Position numbers and translations under genes: made by a program
Shown here: piece after piece, positions 35,414 to 45,491 of the stretch
Numbering within the stretch: position 1 is the stretch's first letter
Layout: each line of letters begins with the position of its first letter
DNA from: JAFMPW01 sp041743085
Lineage (GTDB): Bacteria; Bacteroidota; Bacteroidia; Flavobacteriales; Flavobacteriaceae
DNA length: 64,000 nucleotides
Reading direction: 5' to 3'
NCBI GenBank assembly: GCA_041743085.1
Contig: JBGTNL010000106.1
Location: 1 to 64,000, forward strand
The notes under the pieces: model-generated
What the model was told of the DNA's origin: nothing
What the model saw: the letters and a program-made list of their open reading frames with translations, nothing else
The model's database searches: none

Positions 35414-36421
35414 ATGACAAAATTAAGATTTGCCATTGCCGGATTGGGAAGGATCGGAAAGATTCATTTGGATAATTTACTTCAAACACCAAAGGTGGAG
35501 GTGGTTGCTGCAACCGACCCTGACGAGGAGTGCCTGCATTACGCCAGGGATAAAGGTATTCCAAATACATTCGGCACTTTTAAGGAAATGCTGGGCACCG
35601 CCAAAATCGATGCGGTCCTCATCTGCTCCCCCACGGATACGCATGCAGATTATGTGGAAATGGCGGCCAGGGCAGGAATACATGTTTTCTGTGAAAAGCC
35701 GTTAGACCTTTCTTTGCACAGGGTTCTGGAAGTATTGAAGGTGATTGAAGATTCCAACATAAAATTGATGCTCGGTTTTAACAGAAGATTCGATAAGGAA
35801 TTTCGAAAAGTCCGTGAGCTCGTTAAAAATGAAGCCGTAGGCCTGTCACATCTGGTAAAAATTACAAGCCGTGATCCCGGGGCTCCTCCGATAAGTTATA
35901 TTGAAAAATCCGGAGGGCTTTTTTTGGACATGACCATCCATGATTTTGATATGGCACGTTTTGTTGTTGACAAGGAAATTGAAGAAGTATATGCCAAAGG
36001 TGCCGTATTGGTGGATCCTGCCATTGGGACGGCAGGCGATATTGACACAGCGGTGGTTACACTTACTTATACCGATGGCACCATGGCAATCATAGATAAC
36101 AGCAGGGAAGCATCCTACGGATATGATCAGCGCGTGGAAGTATTTGGCTCAAAGGGGATGGTACAGTCCAATAACAACTTTCACGATTCGCATAAATTGT
36201 ACAATAAAAATGGTATACACGCAGCTTTACCCCTGCATTTTTTTCTTGAACGCTACCAGGAGGCGTATAAAACTGAAATGAGGGATTTCATCAGTGGTCT
36301 CGAAAACGGCACAATGATGCCTGTTGATGGAAATGACGGGCTGCAGTCTTTAAAAATAGGACTTGCGGCAATTAAATCGCTTAAAGAGAACAGACCGGTA
36401 AAGATCTCTGAGATCCGTTAA
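35414..36421 (+). CDS. iolG: inositol 2-dehydrogenase (Gfo/Idh/MocA family)
   Basis: A 335-residue NAD-dependent oxidoreductase. The Rossmann motif AIAGLGRIGKIHLDNL is near the N-terminus. The conserved FCEKPLDLSLHR supplies the catalytic-region Lys of the family, followed by GFNRRFDKEFRKVRELV and GGLFLDMTIHDFDMARFVV with the D-x3-H pair. IolG oxidises myo-inositol to 2-keto-inositol, the first pathway step. It closes the canonical set of iol enzymes here. The next gene follows after 39 bp in the same direction. Confidence 0.9.
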   Translation: MTKLRFAIAGLGRIGKIHLDNLLQTPKVEVVAATDPDEECLHYARDKGIPNTFGTFKEMLGTAKIDAVLICSPTDTHADYVEMAARAGIHVFCEKPLDLSLHRVLEVLKVIEDSNIKLMLGFNRRFDKEFRKVRELVKNEAVGLSHLVKITSRDPGAPPISYIEKSGGLFLDMTIHDFDMARFVVDKEIEEVYAKGAVLVDPAIGTAGDIDTAVVTLTYTDGTMAIIDNSREASYGYDQRVEVFGSKGMVQSNNNFHDSHKLYNKNGIHAALPLHFFLERYQEAYKTEMRDFISGLENGTMMPVDGNDGLQSLKIGLAAIKSLKENRPVKISEIR

Positions 36422-36460
36422 TTTCAATTTCGGATTTTAAGATGGACCAGCCGGGCAAAT

Positions 36461-37768
36461 ATGTATCATTTGAAAAAAAGTATCTTCTGTAAAATCCAAT
36501 ATGATTTCGTGGTACTGGCCGCTGCCTTTTTCCTGATGGCAGAAGCCGTTTTTTCCCAGGGATCTGAGATTAAATTTCCGTCCTGGGAAGAAGGTGTTCT
36601 GGAAATTCATCATATTAACACCGGCCGGGGTGATGCCGCATTTTTCATTCTGCCCGATGCGACCACCCTTTTGGTAGATGCCGGTGATATGTCCGAAACC
36701 CGCCCTAGAACGCTTTCGGCGCGAAATGCGGTTAAAAGACCTGATAATACCAAAACGACACCGGCCTGGATCGTAGATTACATCCTCCGGTTTTTTCCGC
36801 GCAACAAACCAAAACAACTGGACTACGCCCTCATCACCCACTATCATGGAGATCATTTTGGCGAAATGGATGCAAACCGTAAAATGGCAAAACAGGGGGG
36901 CTATTACTTAACGGGAATTACTGAAATAGGAGACCTGCTGCCCATAAAAATACTTATAGACAGGGGAAGTGATTTCCCTGTTGATCTAAAGGAAAAAAAA
37001 GTACAAACCGAAATGGGTTGGGACAATGAACACAGTATGATTGCAGCCCTTAATAATTATTGGAAGTTTATTGAATATAAAAGTGAAAGGGACGGCTTGC
37101 GGCATGAAACTCTGGAGGCGGGTGCCGACTATCAAATCAAACTAAAAAAAGCACCACAGGACTATCCTGATTTTCGGGTTCGGAATATTGCCGTAAACGG
37201 TAAAATATGGACCGGGGTAAATAATGATACCTATCCGCTGTTTACGAAAGGGGAATATCCGGGGGAAAATCCCTTAAGCACGTGCATAAAATTAACCTAT
37301 GGTAAGTTCGACTATTTTAGCGGAGGAGATATTAGTGGGATCGATGCCTTTGGGGCAACCGACCTGAATTCTGTTGAATCCCATATTGCTCCTGTTGTCC
37401 AGGCTGTAGATGTTGCCACACTTAATCACCACGGAAATCGCGATTCCCAGAATGCATATTACGTCAGGACCCTAAGGCCCCGGGTCTGGATCCAGCAAAA
37501 CTGGTCGTCGGATCACCCCGGGGAGGAGGTTTTACGAAGAATTAGTTCCGAAAGCCTGTATCCCGGCGAAAGGGACATATTTTCTACCGTTATGCTACAG
37601 GCCAATAGGGATGTGCTAGGGGAAAGATTGAATTCATATAAAAGCCAGCAAGGTCATATTGTGGTACGGGTGTATAACGGTGGTTCAAACTATGAGATAT
37701 TCATATTAGACGATACGTCGGAAAAAAGGAAAGTTTTGGCAAAACATGGACCCTATAAATCCAAATAA
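36461..37768 (+). CDS. secreted metallo-beta-lactamase-fold hydrolase
   Basis: A 435-residue protein. A hydrophobic segment with a cleavable end (about residues 13-32, AAAFFLMAEAVFSQG) suggests export. The metallo-beta-lactamase fold follows, with FFILPDATTLLVDAGDMSE and the zinc motif LITHYHGDHFGEMD. Later come FSGGDISGIDAFGATD and ATLNHHGNRDSQNAYYV, which carry further ligands. The layout resembles the ComEC/Rec2-type MBL subgroup but without membrane competence domains. It is co-directional with iolG. A phosphodiesterase or phosphatase role beside inositol genes is conceivable but unproven. Confidence 0.8.
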   Translation: MYHLKKSIFCKIQYDFVVLAAAFFLMAEAVFSQGSEIKFPSWEEGVLEIHHINTGRGDAAFFILPDATTLLVDAGDMSETRPRTLSARNAVKRPDNTKTTPAWIVDYILRFFPRNKPKQLDYALITHYHGDHFGEMDANRKMAKQGGYYLTGITEIGDLLPIKILIDRGSDFPVDLKEKKVQTEMGWDNEHSMIAALNNYWKFIEYKSERDGLRHETLEAGADYQIKLKKAPQDYPDFRVRNIAVNGKIWTGVNNDTYPLFTKGEYPGENPLSTCIKLTYGKFDYFSGGDISGIDAFGATDLNSVESHIAPVVQAVDVATLNHHGNRDSQNAYYVRTLRPRVWIQQNWSSDHPGEEVLRRISSESLYPGERDIFSTVMLQANRDVLGERLNSYKSQQGHIVVRVYNGGSNYEIFILDDTSEKRKVLAKHGPYKSK

Positions 37769-38151
37769 TACCCTAAAACTGGTTTTAGACCATTAGTACC
37801 CCACTGTCCTGCGCATTCCCCTCTTATTTGTCTCCAAAAGATTATTAGAGAAAATTACTACCCGTTAGGGCTGGGAATTAGAATTTTCGACTCAAAAAAG
37901 CGTAACCATTATTTACTTTTAACATACTTTTCCTCAAATCTCATTTTCCAGGTCTTTCCATTATCCCTTCAATGTTCATGTTCACTTGTTCTTCTCATTG
38001 TTTTATCATCCTCAAAATAAATGCCTGACGAGACAATACTTCCTTATCAATACTTCCTCATCAATAATAAAAGTTTTACGATGCGGTCGACTATTTACTA
38101 AAGTCCATAGCTTTTCCCCGATTTTTAAAGGGAGTTTCAAAGGCATCCCAA
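37769..38151. other. intergenic region before LytTR gene
   Basis: No gene is supported; a 67-codon open frame here has Cys/Ser/Phe-rich composition unlike its neighbours. A tight inverted repeat CTAAAAC-TG-GTTTTAG at 37773-37788 immediately follows the metallo-hydrolase gene. The rest is AT-rich and contains no recognisable operator dyad. Confidence 0.5.
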
Positions 38152-38517
38152 GTGATCAGTACGGAAGGATCTCTAAAAAACGACAATAACAAAGAAGGAC
38201 AAACCGATAAAACCATCTATTATATAAAAAGTGGTCCGCAATTACATAAGCTCCGTATAAATGATATTCTCTATCTGGAGAAGGAAGGCAATTACCTGAT
38301 CTTTCATACAAAACATAAAAAAATGCTCTCGAGGCAAAATATGAAAGACATTTTTGAAGTGCTTGATCGGGAGCATTTTAGCAGGGTTCACAAATCCTTT
38401 GTCGTCGCAACAAGACATATTGAGATCATTGAAGCACATCGGATCAGATTAGGCAACTTAAAAATACCGGTCGGTAGAAATTACAGGGAGGATTTGATGA
38501 AAATTATTGGAAAATAG
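38152..38517 (+). CDS. stand-alone LytTR-type DNA-binding protein
   Basis: A 121-residue protein from GTG 38152; no suitable ATG precedes the domain. Residues 20-119 match the LytTR fold: INDILYLEKEGNYLIFHT, then LSRQNMKDIFEVLDREHFSRVHKSFVVA, and the end LKIPVGRNYREDLMKII. There is no receiver domain, unlike typical LytR/AlgR response regulators, so control by phosphorylation is not expected. It is isolated by gaps on both sides and faces a reverse-strand DoxX gene. Target genes are unknown. Confidence 0.82.
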   Translation: MISTEGSLKNDNNKEGQTDKTIYYIKSGPQLHKLRINDILYLEKEGNYLIFHTKHKKMLSRQNMKDIFEVLDREHFSRVHKSFVVATRHIEIIEAHRIRLGNLKIPVGRNYREDLMKIIGK

Positions 38518-38753
38518 AAAAATATTCAGTTTCGAGCTGCTTAAGAACAGGGCATCCCTATTGGAGCTGTGTAGACTTACAGCGCCAATATGGGCCCGAT
38601 CTTTAATCCTCAACGGGCCTGGTTTTAGGGCTATCCGTTGAAATACAGGATCATCTTCAAACTGACTATTGATGCTGTTGCTGGTGGCCGTATACAAGCT
38701 TGTAGCTGTGTTTCAAAAGTCTTAAACGGCCTTCCGAAAAGAAATCCGAATCC

Positions 38754-39176
38754 CTATTTCTGCATTTTTAAATAATAATCCGTGGAGTGTTTTCCCGAGC
38801 CATAAGCCACAAAGAAAAGACAGACAAAAAAGACCACCAGGGCCAGAATCAGATTGGTCACGTTCATTTCGCCAAGGAAATTAACCAGAATCGCACCTAT
38901 CAGAATGGGAATTTGCGCTAAAACAGACCAACGGGTAAATAACCCAACGATAATCAGAAAACCCCCGATAAAATGCGCTGCTACCACATAGTGCATAATT
39001 AACCAGCTGCCGGGAATATTTTTAAAGGGTTCCATAACCTCCACCAGCACATCAAGATTTGACATAAAATTAATTCCTTTGACGATCAGAAAAACTCCCA
39101 GGGAAACCCTTACAAGATCCAAGAGATAATAGGTATGGGCATTGGCCCATTTGTTTAAAGTCTTGATTGTTCCCAT
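38754..39176 (-). CDS. DoxX-like membrane protein
   Basis: A 140-residue protein with four predicted transmembrane helices (about residues 18-36, 60-80, 85-105 and 107-127). It has the DoxX-type features LLDLVRVSLGVFLIVKGINF, AHFIGGFLIIVGLFTRW and AQIPILIGAILVN. Family members are small membrane proteins of uncertain, often redox- or quinone-related function. The gene is convergent with the LytTR gene and divergent from the regulator at 39445. Nothing ties it to the nearby carbohydrate locus. Confidence 0.78.
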   Translation of the reverse strand: MGTIKTLNKWANAHTYYLLDLVRVSLGVFLIVKGINFMSNLDVLVEVMEPFKNIPGSWLIMHYVVAAHFIGGFLIIVGLFTRWSVLAQIPILIGAILVNFLGEMNVTNLILALVVFFVCLFFVAYGSGKHSTDYYLKMQK

Positions 39177-39444
39177 GACAAAAGATTTTCTTATTGATTA
39201 GACCATTCCTAAGATACTCATTTTTAAATATAATAAAAAAAACTTGAGTACTTCAGAGGGCGTACCCTGAAACCGCTATACGGCTAACCAGGCAATTTTA
39301 CCAACCTCGCCCGCACATTTTTGAGGTGCTTAGCGCTGTATAATACCTTCTCAATAATCTCTGGCTTCAGCTTGAGGCAGCTTTTTGTTTTTGTATCTTA
39401 CCCATCCGTATACAAACCCAAAGTTGGCAAATTGATTAAGGAAA

Positions 39445-42201
39445 ATGAGAGCAAATCATATCTGCTTAACTGCCCTGATACTAGTGCCGTTTTGGCTCTG
39501 GAGTCAAAATCTAATGCCTCCCATACAAAATTATAAGAGTTTCGAATACAATGCCGCCAGTAAAAATTGGGATCTCTCAGTTGATTTGGAAGGAGAGCTA
39601 TACGTAGCCAATGACAAGGGTTTGCTGCATTTTAATGGGGAACAGTGGGTATTGTACAAATTACCGAATAAAACTACAATACGCTCTGTGGCCTATATTG
39701 GAGATAAAATCTATACAGGTTCCTATGAAGAATTTGGATACTGGAAAAAGAACGATGTAGGACTTTTGGAATACACCTCGTTGACCCATCTAATTAATGG
39801 CCATCCCTTCTCCAGCGAAGAGTTTTGGCAAATTTTAGCGTTCGAGGGGTCAATATTCTTCCGGTCCTTTTCAAAGATCTATAAGTATGGAAATGATAGG
39901 ATTACAGTAATTGACCCGCATTTTGTAGTTACCAATCTGTCCATTTTTGACAACAAGATCTTGGCAGCGGGAGGCCCCGCAGGGCTATCCTGGATATTAG
40001 AAGATAAAATGGCACCCCTTAAAGGGGCTGAAGCTTTGAATGATAAAATAATTGAGGACATGGATTCCACCGGGGAAGGTCTATTGATCGGAACCAAAAA
40101 CAATGGGTGTTACGTGTTCACAAATGATGAGCTAAAGCCGTTCGAAGCAAAGATCAACGCGGAATTAAAGGAGTACCAACTAAACAAAATTTTGCCCCTG
40201 AACCACGGAAAAGTAGCATTTGGCACAATCAAGAACGGAATTTATATCTATGATATAGGGCATAACACCTGCCAAAAGTTAAACAGGGGGGTCGGGCTGC
40301 AAAACAATACCGTGCTGTCGATGCTTGAGTACAAGGATCAATTGTGGGTGGGATTGGATAATGGAATCGACAGGATTCAAATGAACAATGCACTTTCCTA
40401 CTATACCGATTATTCAGGCGCTGTCGGTACAGTATATGATCTAGCCGTTCATGAAGGAGTGATCTATGCGGGAAGTAACACAGGCATCTATTATTTTCAA
40501 GATTATGACCTGCGCTTTGTAGAAGGATCCCAGGGCCATGTATGGGATTTGGAAATTATAGAAGGCGAACTTTTTTGTGGACACAATACAGGTACTTACA
40601 AAGTTAAGAAAGATGTGCTCCAAAAAGTATCCTCCATTTCCGGCGGATACCAGATTGTCAAGGTTCCCGAAACCAGATCTACTTTTTTACAAGGTACTTA
40701 TAATGGACTCTCCAAATTCCGTAAAATGGACAACGGCTCTTGGACGGTTTCCCAACTTAACGGAATTGATTTTCCTATAAAATATTTGTGCTTCGAGGAT
40801 CCTAAAACAATGTGGGTAGCGCATCCCTACAAGGGCGTTTATAGAGTTAAAATAGATGATAATTATAATCGTGTACTGGAAATTCAAGAATTTGGAACAG
40901 AGGCCATTCCAAATAACTACAACATAAAACTATTCAATATTAAAAATCAGATTGTGTTGCGCAGTGAAGGGATCTGGTATAAATACGATCCCATACCGGG
41001 TGAAATTACCCAATTTGATGAGTTTCAGCCCTATAACAACAAAGACCTTATTTACTACGATGACGACTACTTTTGGTTTATTGATAATGAAGGGTCGAAG
41101 GAAGTGCTGCAAACCAACCTGAAGGAAAATCACTTTGTTCTTGATGATGAGCAATTGAGAAAGCGCCTTGCCCCGGAAGGAGAGAACATTATAAAACTGA
41201 ATGATTCTATCTATATGTTCACCCTTATAGACGGATTCGGAAAGCTTAATCTCTCGAAATTCCAAAAACAGGTAAAACAATTTGAGCTACCTACGCCCAA
41301 ACTCGGTTCCTTCATGGATGAAGAAAAGAAATATCCTTTAAAAGACACCTCTTTTAGTATTCCCAACAATAAAGCCCAGTATATTACAATCAGCGTGTCG
41401 TCGCCAAGTTTAGTACAGCCAAGGTACTATTATGAGTTAAAAGGAACGGCAGGGCAGTCGGGCAATTTGCCTGGTGGCACCCTACATCTTCAAAATTTAC
41501 CCTTTGGGAACTATGAACTTGCTGTGTCAACAGTAAGTATAAATAATGAGCGCTCCCCTCCCCTGGAGCTAACTCTTGATATTGCTCCCCCGTGGTATTT
41601 GTCTAAATGGAGTCTGGGAGTTTATTTTCTGGGATTGATAGGGATCGTATTCCTGGTACGCGGGTTCAATAAAAGAAAGCTTGAAAGAAAACACAGCAAG
41701 CTTAGGGAACAATTGCAAAGAGAGCAGGCAGAACGGCTGGCTCAGTTGGAAAAGGATGAATTGGCAAAAGAAATTAAACTTAAACAAAAGGAATTGGCCA
41801 GCACCACTATGAATGTGGCAAAGAAAAATGAATTGATCCTGGAATTGAAAAATTTATTGCTGATGAACAAGGACAAGTTTCAGAATCAACAGCGCTACAG
41901 GTCCTTTATTAAAAAATTAAACAGTTCTATCAACGATGATGAAGACTGGAGACATTTTGAAGTGAATTTTAAAGAATTACATGAAGATTTTTTCGAGGTG
42001 CTTTTAGAGCGATATCGAAGTCTTACTCCAAAGGACCTCAAGTTATGTGCGTATCTGAAAATGAATCTTTCCTCCAAGGAGATCGCACCTCTGATGGGAA
42101 TAACCACAAGAGGCGTCGAAATACACCGTTACCGTCTCAGAAAGAAACTTAATATTGACAGCTCACGGAATATCTCTAACTTCCTGATTACTTTGAGATA
42201 A
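39445..42201 (+). CDS. periplasmic-propeller sensor/LuxR-type regulator of the glucan locus
   Basis: A 918-residue regulator. It has a signal peptide, then a long run of propeller-like repeats to about residue 640 (WDLSVDLEGELYVANDKGLLHF, GTIKNGIYIYDIG, YEDQ-type blades) and a Y_Y_Y-like domain (about 655-715, RYYYELKGT). One transmembrane helix (about 721-742), a charged coiled coil (about 745-815) and a C-terminal LuxR-type helix-turn-helix (about 858-918: LTPKDLKLCAYLKMNLSSKEI, then GVEIHRYRLRKKL) follow. No kinase, receiver or AraC domain is present, so it should pass a ligand signal directly from periplasm to DNA. It precedes the SusC gene at 42439 and probably activates that locus. Confidence 0.87.
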   Translation: MRANHICLTALILVPFWLWSQNLMPPIQNYKSFEYNAASKNWDLSVDLEGELYVANDKGLLHFNGEQWVLYKLPNKTTIRSVAYIGDKIYTGSYEEFGYWKKNDVGLLEYTSLTHLINGHPFSSEEFWQILAFEGSIFFRSFSKIYKYGNDRITVIDPHFVVTNLSIFDNKILAAGGPAGLSWILEDKMAPLKGAEALNDKIIEDMDSTGEGLLIGTKNNGCYVFTNDELKPFEAKINAELKEYQLNKILPLNHGKVAFGTIKNGIYIYDIGHNTCQKLNRGVGLQNNTVLSMLEYKDQLWVGLDNGIDRIQMNNALSYYTDYSGAVGTVYDLAVHEGVIYAGSNTGIYYFQDYDLRFVEGSQGHVWDLEIIEGELFCGHNTGTYKVKKDVLQKVSSISGGYQIVKVPETRSTFLQGTYNGLSKFRKMDNGSWTVSQLNGIDFPIKYLCFEDPKTMWVAHPYKGVYRVKIDDNYNRVLEIQEFGTEAIPNNYNIKLFNIKNQIVLRSEGIWYKYDPIPGEITQFDEFQPYNNKDLIYYDDDYFWFIDNEGSKEVLQTNLKENHFVLDDEQLRKRLAPEGENIIKLNDSIYMFTLIDGFGKLNLSKFQKQVKQFELPTPKLGSFMDEEKKYPLKDTSFSIPNNKAQYITISVSSPSLVQPRYYYELKGTAGQSGNLPGGTLHLQNLPFGNYELAVSTVSINNERSPPLELTLDIAPPWYLSKWSLGVYFLGLIGIVFLVRGFNKRKLERKHSKLREQLQREQAERLAQLEKDELAKEIKLKQKELASTTMNVAKKNELILELKNLLLMNKDKFQNQQRYRSFIKKLNSSINDDEDWRHFEVNFKELHEDFFEVLLERYRSLTPKDLKLCAYLKMNLSSKEIAPLMGITTRGVEIHRYRLRKKLNIDSSRNISNFLITLR

Positions 42202-42341
42202 ATTTTGTACCTTATTGATCCTTAATCCTACATCGGCCATGAGAACGGAATTCATCATTCCTACATCACTATGTTAAAATTTAGACAGATTTAAAAGATA
42301 TGACTACTGCAAATATCGTGAAAGTGGGGGTTTTACGGCTT

Positions 42342-42349
42342 TAGTTTTG
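42342..42349 (+). promoter_or_regulatory. candidate -7 element upstream of susC
   Basis: TAGTTTTG matches TAnnTTTG and lies 90 bp before the SusC start at 42439. No clear -33 TTTG is found at the expected 19-21 bp upstream, so the call is tentative. Confidence 0.3.
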
Positions 42350-42438
42350 TGATGTAGTTTTTATGTACTTCTTTCTCCCTGGCTAACCGGGGCGGTTTTA
42401 ATATTTTAGTAAAAATCTAACTCAAGCATTGAACACTT

Positions 42439-45400
42439 ATGAAAATTCAAAACAAATTTTTGTTGATTTGCCTGTTTTTGGCCCACTTTGTTACACATGC
42501 GCAACAAGACATAGCTGTCACGGGACTGATAACGGATGGCGACGGAGAGCCGCTTCCGGGAGCAAGCGTGGTACTACAGGGAACCACTACAGGAACTCAG
42601 ACCGATTTCGATGGAAATTATACCCTCGACAATATACCCTCTGACGGCATACTGGTTGTCAGCTATATTGGCTTTACAACGCAGGAAATTCCTGTCGACG
42701 GGCAAACGACGATCAATGTAACCTTACAGGAAGATGCCCAGGCCCTGGATGAGGTAGTTGTAATTGGTTATGGTGAAATGAAATCGAAAGACCTTACCTC
42801 GGCCATCACTACTGTAAAGGCAGAGGAATTGGAAGCAACCCCAACCGGCCAGGCCATGCAGGCACTTCAGGGAAAGGTAGCAGGCCTTCAGATCGTCAGC
42901 AGCGGTGCCCCGGGGGCCTCTCCTATAGTAAGGGTCCGGGGAGTTGGATCATATAACACAGGCGCATCGGGCCCATTATTTGTTGTAGACGGCGCATTTT
43001 TTAATGATATTGATTTCCTTAATCCATCAGACATCGCATCAATTTCAATATTAAAGGATGCATCCGCAGCTGCGATCTATGGCGTTCGCGCGGCGAATGG
43101 AGTGGTGCTGATAGAAACTAAATCGGGCAGTTACAATCAAAAACCGGAAATTACATATAGCGGTTACAGTGGATATCAGGTGGCCCAAAACGTTTTAAAG
43201 CTTGCAAACGCTGAACAGTTTACAACGATTGCCCTGGAATCCGGCTCGGCACCGGACGCCCAATTTATTCAAAATGCTATGCAACGGTATGGCCGAAGCC
43301 GGATCAATCCTAATGTGCCCGCGGTGAACACGGATTGGTACAATGAAATCATGAGGAGTGCGCTCATTCAGAACCACAGTATCAATGTCACAGGGGGAGG
43401 GGAGAGTGCTACTTATGCCATTGGCGCCAATTATTTTGCTCAGGACGGACTACTAAAAACAAAAAATGAATACGAACGGTTTAATCTGCGGAGTAAGATC
43501 GATTTTAAGGTCAATGACAGAATTAAGATCGGAGGAAATGTTGTCATAAGCAATGCCACCAGGTTCGATGCCGAAGGCTCTGCCTGGCGGGTGGCCTATT
43601 TTGCGGTACCCATCCTTCCTGTTTTTGATCCCTTGCTGCTTAATGACCCCAACGTTTTTCCGACAAATTATGCAAATGCGCAGGATCTGGGGTACAGGGG
43701 CGGACAGAATCCTTTTCCCTTACTCGATTTTAGTGAAAACAGAATTAAACTAAGAAGTATTTTGGCCAACTTTTATGCAGAAATAGATATTGTGCCCGAG
43801 AAACTCAAATTTAAGACGGCCTATAACCACAATTTTGAAACGGCGGACAGAAGAGAGGTGCGACTACCTTATTTTATAGGTAATAATTTTCAACGTGAAG
43901 ATGCCAATTTATTTAAACGCGCTGAGACCGTTTCTAATCAGATCTGGGATAACACACTGACTTATACAGATACCTTTGGAAAACATGACCTTACCATACT
44001 TGGAGGCGCATCCTTTAGAGACGAAGCTTTTGATCAACTCAGAGCTCGGGGATTAAATTTCCCCTTATCGGGGGAAGAGGCTTATTTCCTTGACCAGGCA
44101 CAGACCATTGTGGAGGAAGATGTAGGAGATAATGGACGCCGGGAATACGGACTGTCCTTCTTTGGGAGGGTATCTTATAACTACGATGATCGCTATTTGC
44201 TCTACGGGACCTACCGGGCAGACGGGACCAACAAATACCAGGAAAAATGGGGCTACTTCCCTACCGTTGGCTTGGGATGGGTAGTGTCTGAGGAGAATTT
44301 TATGGAGAACAACGGCATTTTTGATTTCTTAAAGTTGCGTGGCAGTTGGGGCAAATTGGGAAATGACAAGGTTCCTTCAAGTGAGGGCTCTATTACCTCA
44401 GATGTTGTTACTACCGCATTGGGCGATGTATTATTCAGCGGTGTAAGTACAAGTAGTGATTTTACCTCATTAAAATGGGAAGTTACCGAGGAGATCAACG
44501 GGGGTATTTCAGCCCGGCTATTTGATAATAATTTATCCCTGGAAGCAGATTATTATGTCAGGGAGACCAAGGATGCCGTAATCCCTGTAGAAAGGCCTTT
44601 AATACCGGGATCTACAAGGCAGAACATAGGAGAGATAAGAAATAGTGGATTTGAGATAGCACTGGGTTGGGACAAACTGGTTTCAGACAATTTCAGTTAT
44701 AATATTGGTGCCAATTTCGCTACTCTTAAGAATGAAGTATTGGATGTTGGCGGACAGCCATTTCTTGATGCGGGAACCGCAGAGTTCAGGCAACGCTCAA
44801 TAGTTGGAAAACCCATCTTTGCGTTCTTTGGCCGGGAAGTTGCAGGGGTGTACCAGAACGATGCGGAGATCCAGGCCGATCCTGTAGCTGTGGCTAACGA
44901 TCTGGCTCCCGGAGACCTTAAATACCGCGATATTAACGGAGACGGGGATATTACCGATGATGACAGGACAGTAATTGGCTCATTTTTGCCTTCTTACACC
45001 TTCGGATTGAACATCGGGTTTAATTATAAGGCTTTTGATCTTTCAGCCAGTGCTCAGGGCCAGGGCGGAAACAAGATCCTGAACAGAAAACGTGGAGAAG
45101 TGATCTTTACGAATGATACCAATTTAGACCGGGATTTTGCGATAAACCGTTGGCACGGGGAAGGGACTTCCAACAGTTACCCCTCAGCAGCGGGGATACG
45201 CAAAGGGTGGAATCAGCGCCTGAGTACTTATTTTGTGGAGGACGGAGACTTTTTTAGGATACAAAACATTACCTTGGGGTATACCATCAATAAAAAAGGG
45301 GAAAATAAAGGAATCCCGGAAACCCGGATATTCGTTACAGCAGAGAAACCCTTAACCGTATTCAAATATAACGGGTTTAATCCAGAAGTAAACAATACGA

Positions 45401-45474
45401 ACGATCCCGGGGTGGATAATCAGACCTACCCTATACCTGCAGTGTATACAGTCGGAGTGAATATTAAAATTTAA
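42439..45474 (+). CDS. SusC-like TonB-dependent glycan importer
   Basis: A 1011-residue protein with a signal peptide (about residues 1-21) and a carboxypeptidase-D-like domain (VTGLITDGDGEPLPGASVVL). The SusC plug follows (VVVIGYGEMKSKDLTSAITT, VRGVGSYNTGASGPLFVVDG, LKDASAAAIYGVRAANGVVL), then a barrel ending VNIKI. It forms the outer-membrane pore of a polysaccharide-utilisation locus. Substrate identity is inferred from the downstream GH144 and GH3 enzymes. It starts 17 bp before susD and follows the propeller regulator by 237 bp. Confidence 0.93.
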   Translation: MKIQNKFLLICLFLAHFVTHAQQDIAVTGLITDGDGEPLPGASVVLQGTTTGTQTDFDGNYTLDNIPSDGILVVSYIGFTTQEIPVDGQTTINVTLQEDAQALDEVVVIGYGEMKSKDLTSAITTVKAEELEATPTGQAMQALQGKVAGLQIVSSGAPGASPIVRVRGVGSYNTGASGPLFVVDGAFFNDIDFLNPSDIASISILKDASAAAIYGVRAANGVVLIETKSGSYNQKPEITYSGYSGYQVAQNVLKLANAEQFTTIALESGSAPDAQFIQNAMQRYGRSRINPNVPAVNTDWYNEIMRSALIQNHSINVTGGGESATYAIGANYFAQDGLLKTKNEYERFNLRSKIDFKVNDRIKIGGNVVISNATRFDAEGSAWRVAYFAVPILPVFDPLLLNDPNVFPTNYANAQDLGYRGGQNPFPLLDFSENRIKLRSILANFYAEIDIVPEKLKFKTAYNHNFETADRREVRLPYFIGNNFQREDANLFKRAETVSNQIWDNTLTYTDTFGKHDLTILGGASFRDEAFDQLRARGLNFPLSGEEAYFLDQAQTIVEEDVGDNGRREYGLSFFGRVSYNYDDRYLLYGTYRADGTNKYQEKWGYFPTVGLGWVVSEENFMENNGIFDFLKLRGSWGKLGNDKVPSSEGSITSDVVTTALGDVLFSGVSTSSDFTSLKWEVTEEINGGISARLFDNNLSLEADYYVRETKDAVIPVERPLIPGSTRQNIGEIRNSGFEIALGWDKLVSDNFSYNIGANFATLKNEVLDVGGQPFLDAGTAEFRQRSIVGKPIFAFFGREVAGVYQNDAEIQADPVAVANDLAPGDLKYRDINGDGDITDDDRTVIGSFLPSYTFGLNIGFNYKAFDLSASAQGQGGNKILNRKRGEVIFTNDTNLDRDFAINRWHGEGTSNSYPSAAGIRKGWNQRLSTYFVEDGDFFRIQNITLGYTINKKGENKGIPETRIFVTAEKPLTVFKYNGFNPEVNNTNDPGVDNQTYPIPAVYTVGVNIKI

Positions 45475-45491
45475 AATTAAAAAAAGCTACT

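Noticed and set aside
37986..38189. Open frame of 67 codons before the LytTR gene
   Set aside because: Overlaps the start of the LytTR gene and has Cys/Ser/Phe-rich composition without recognisable features.
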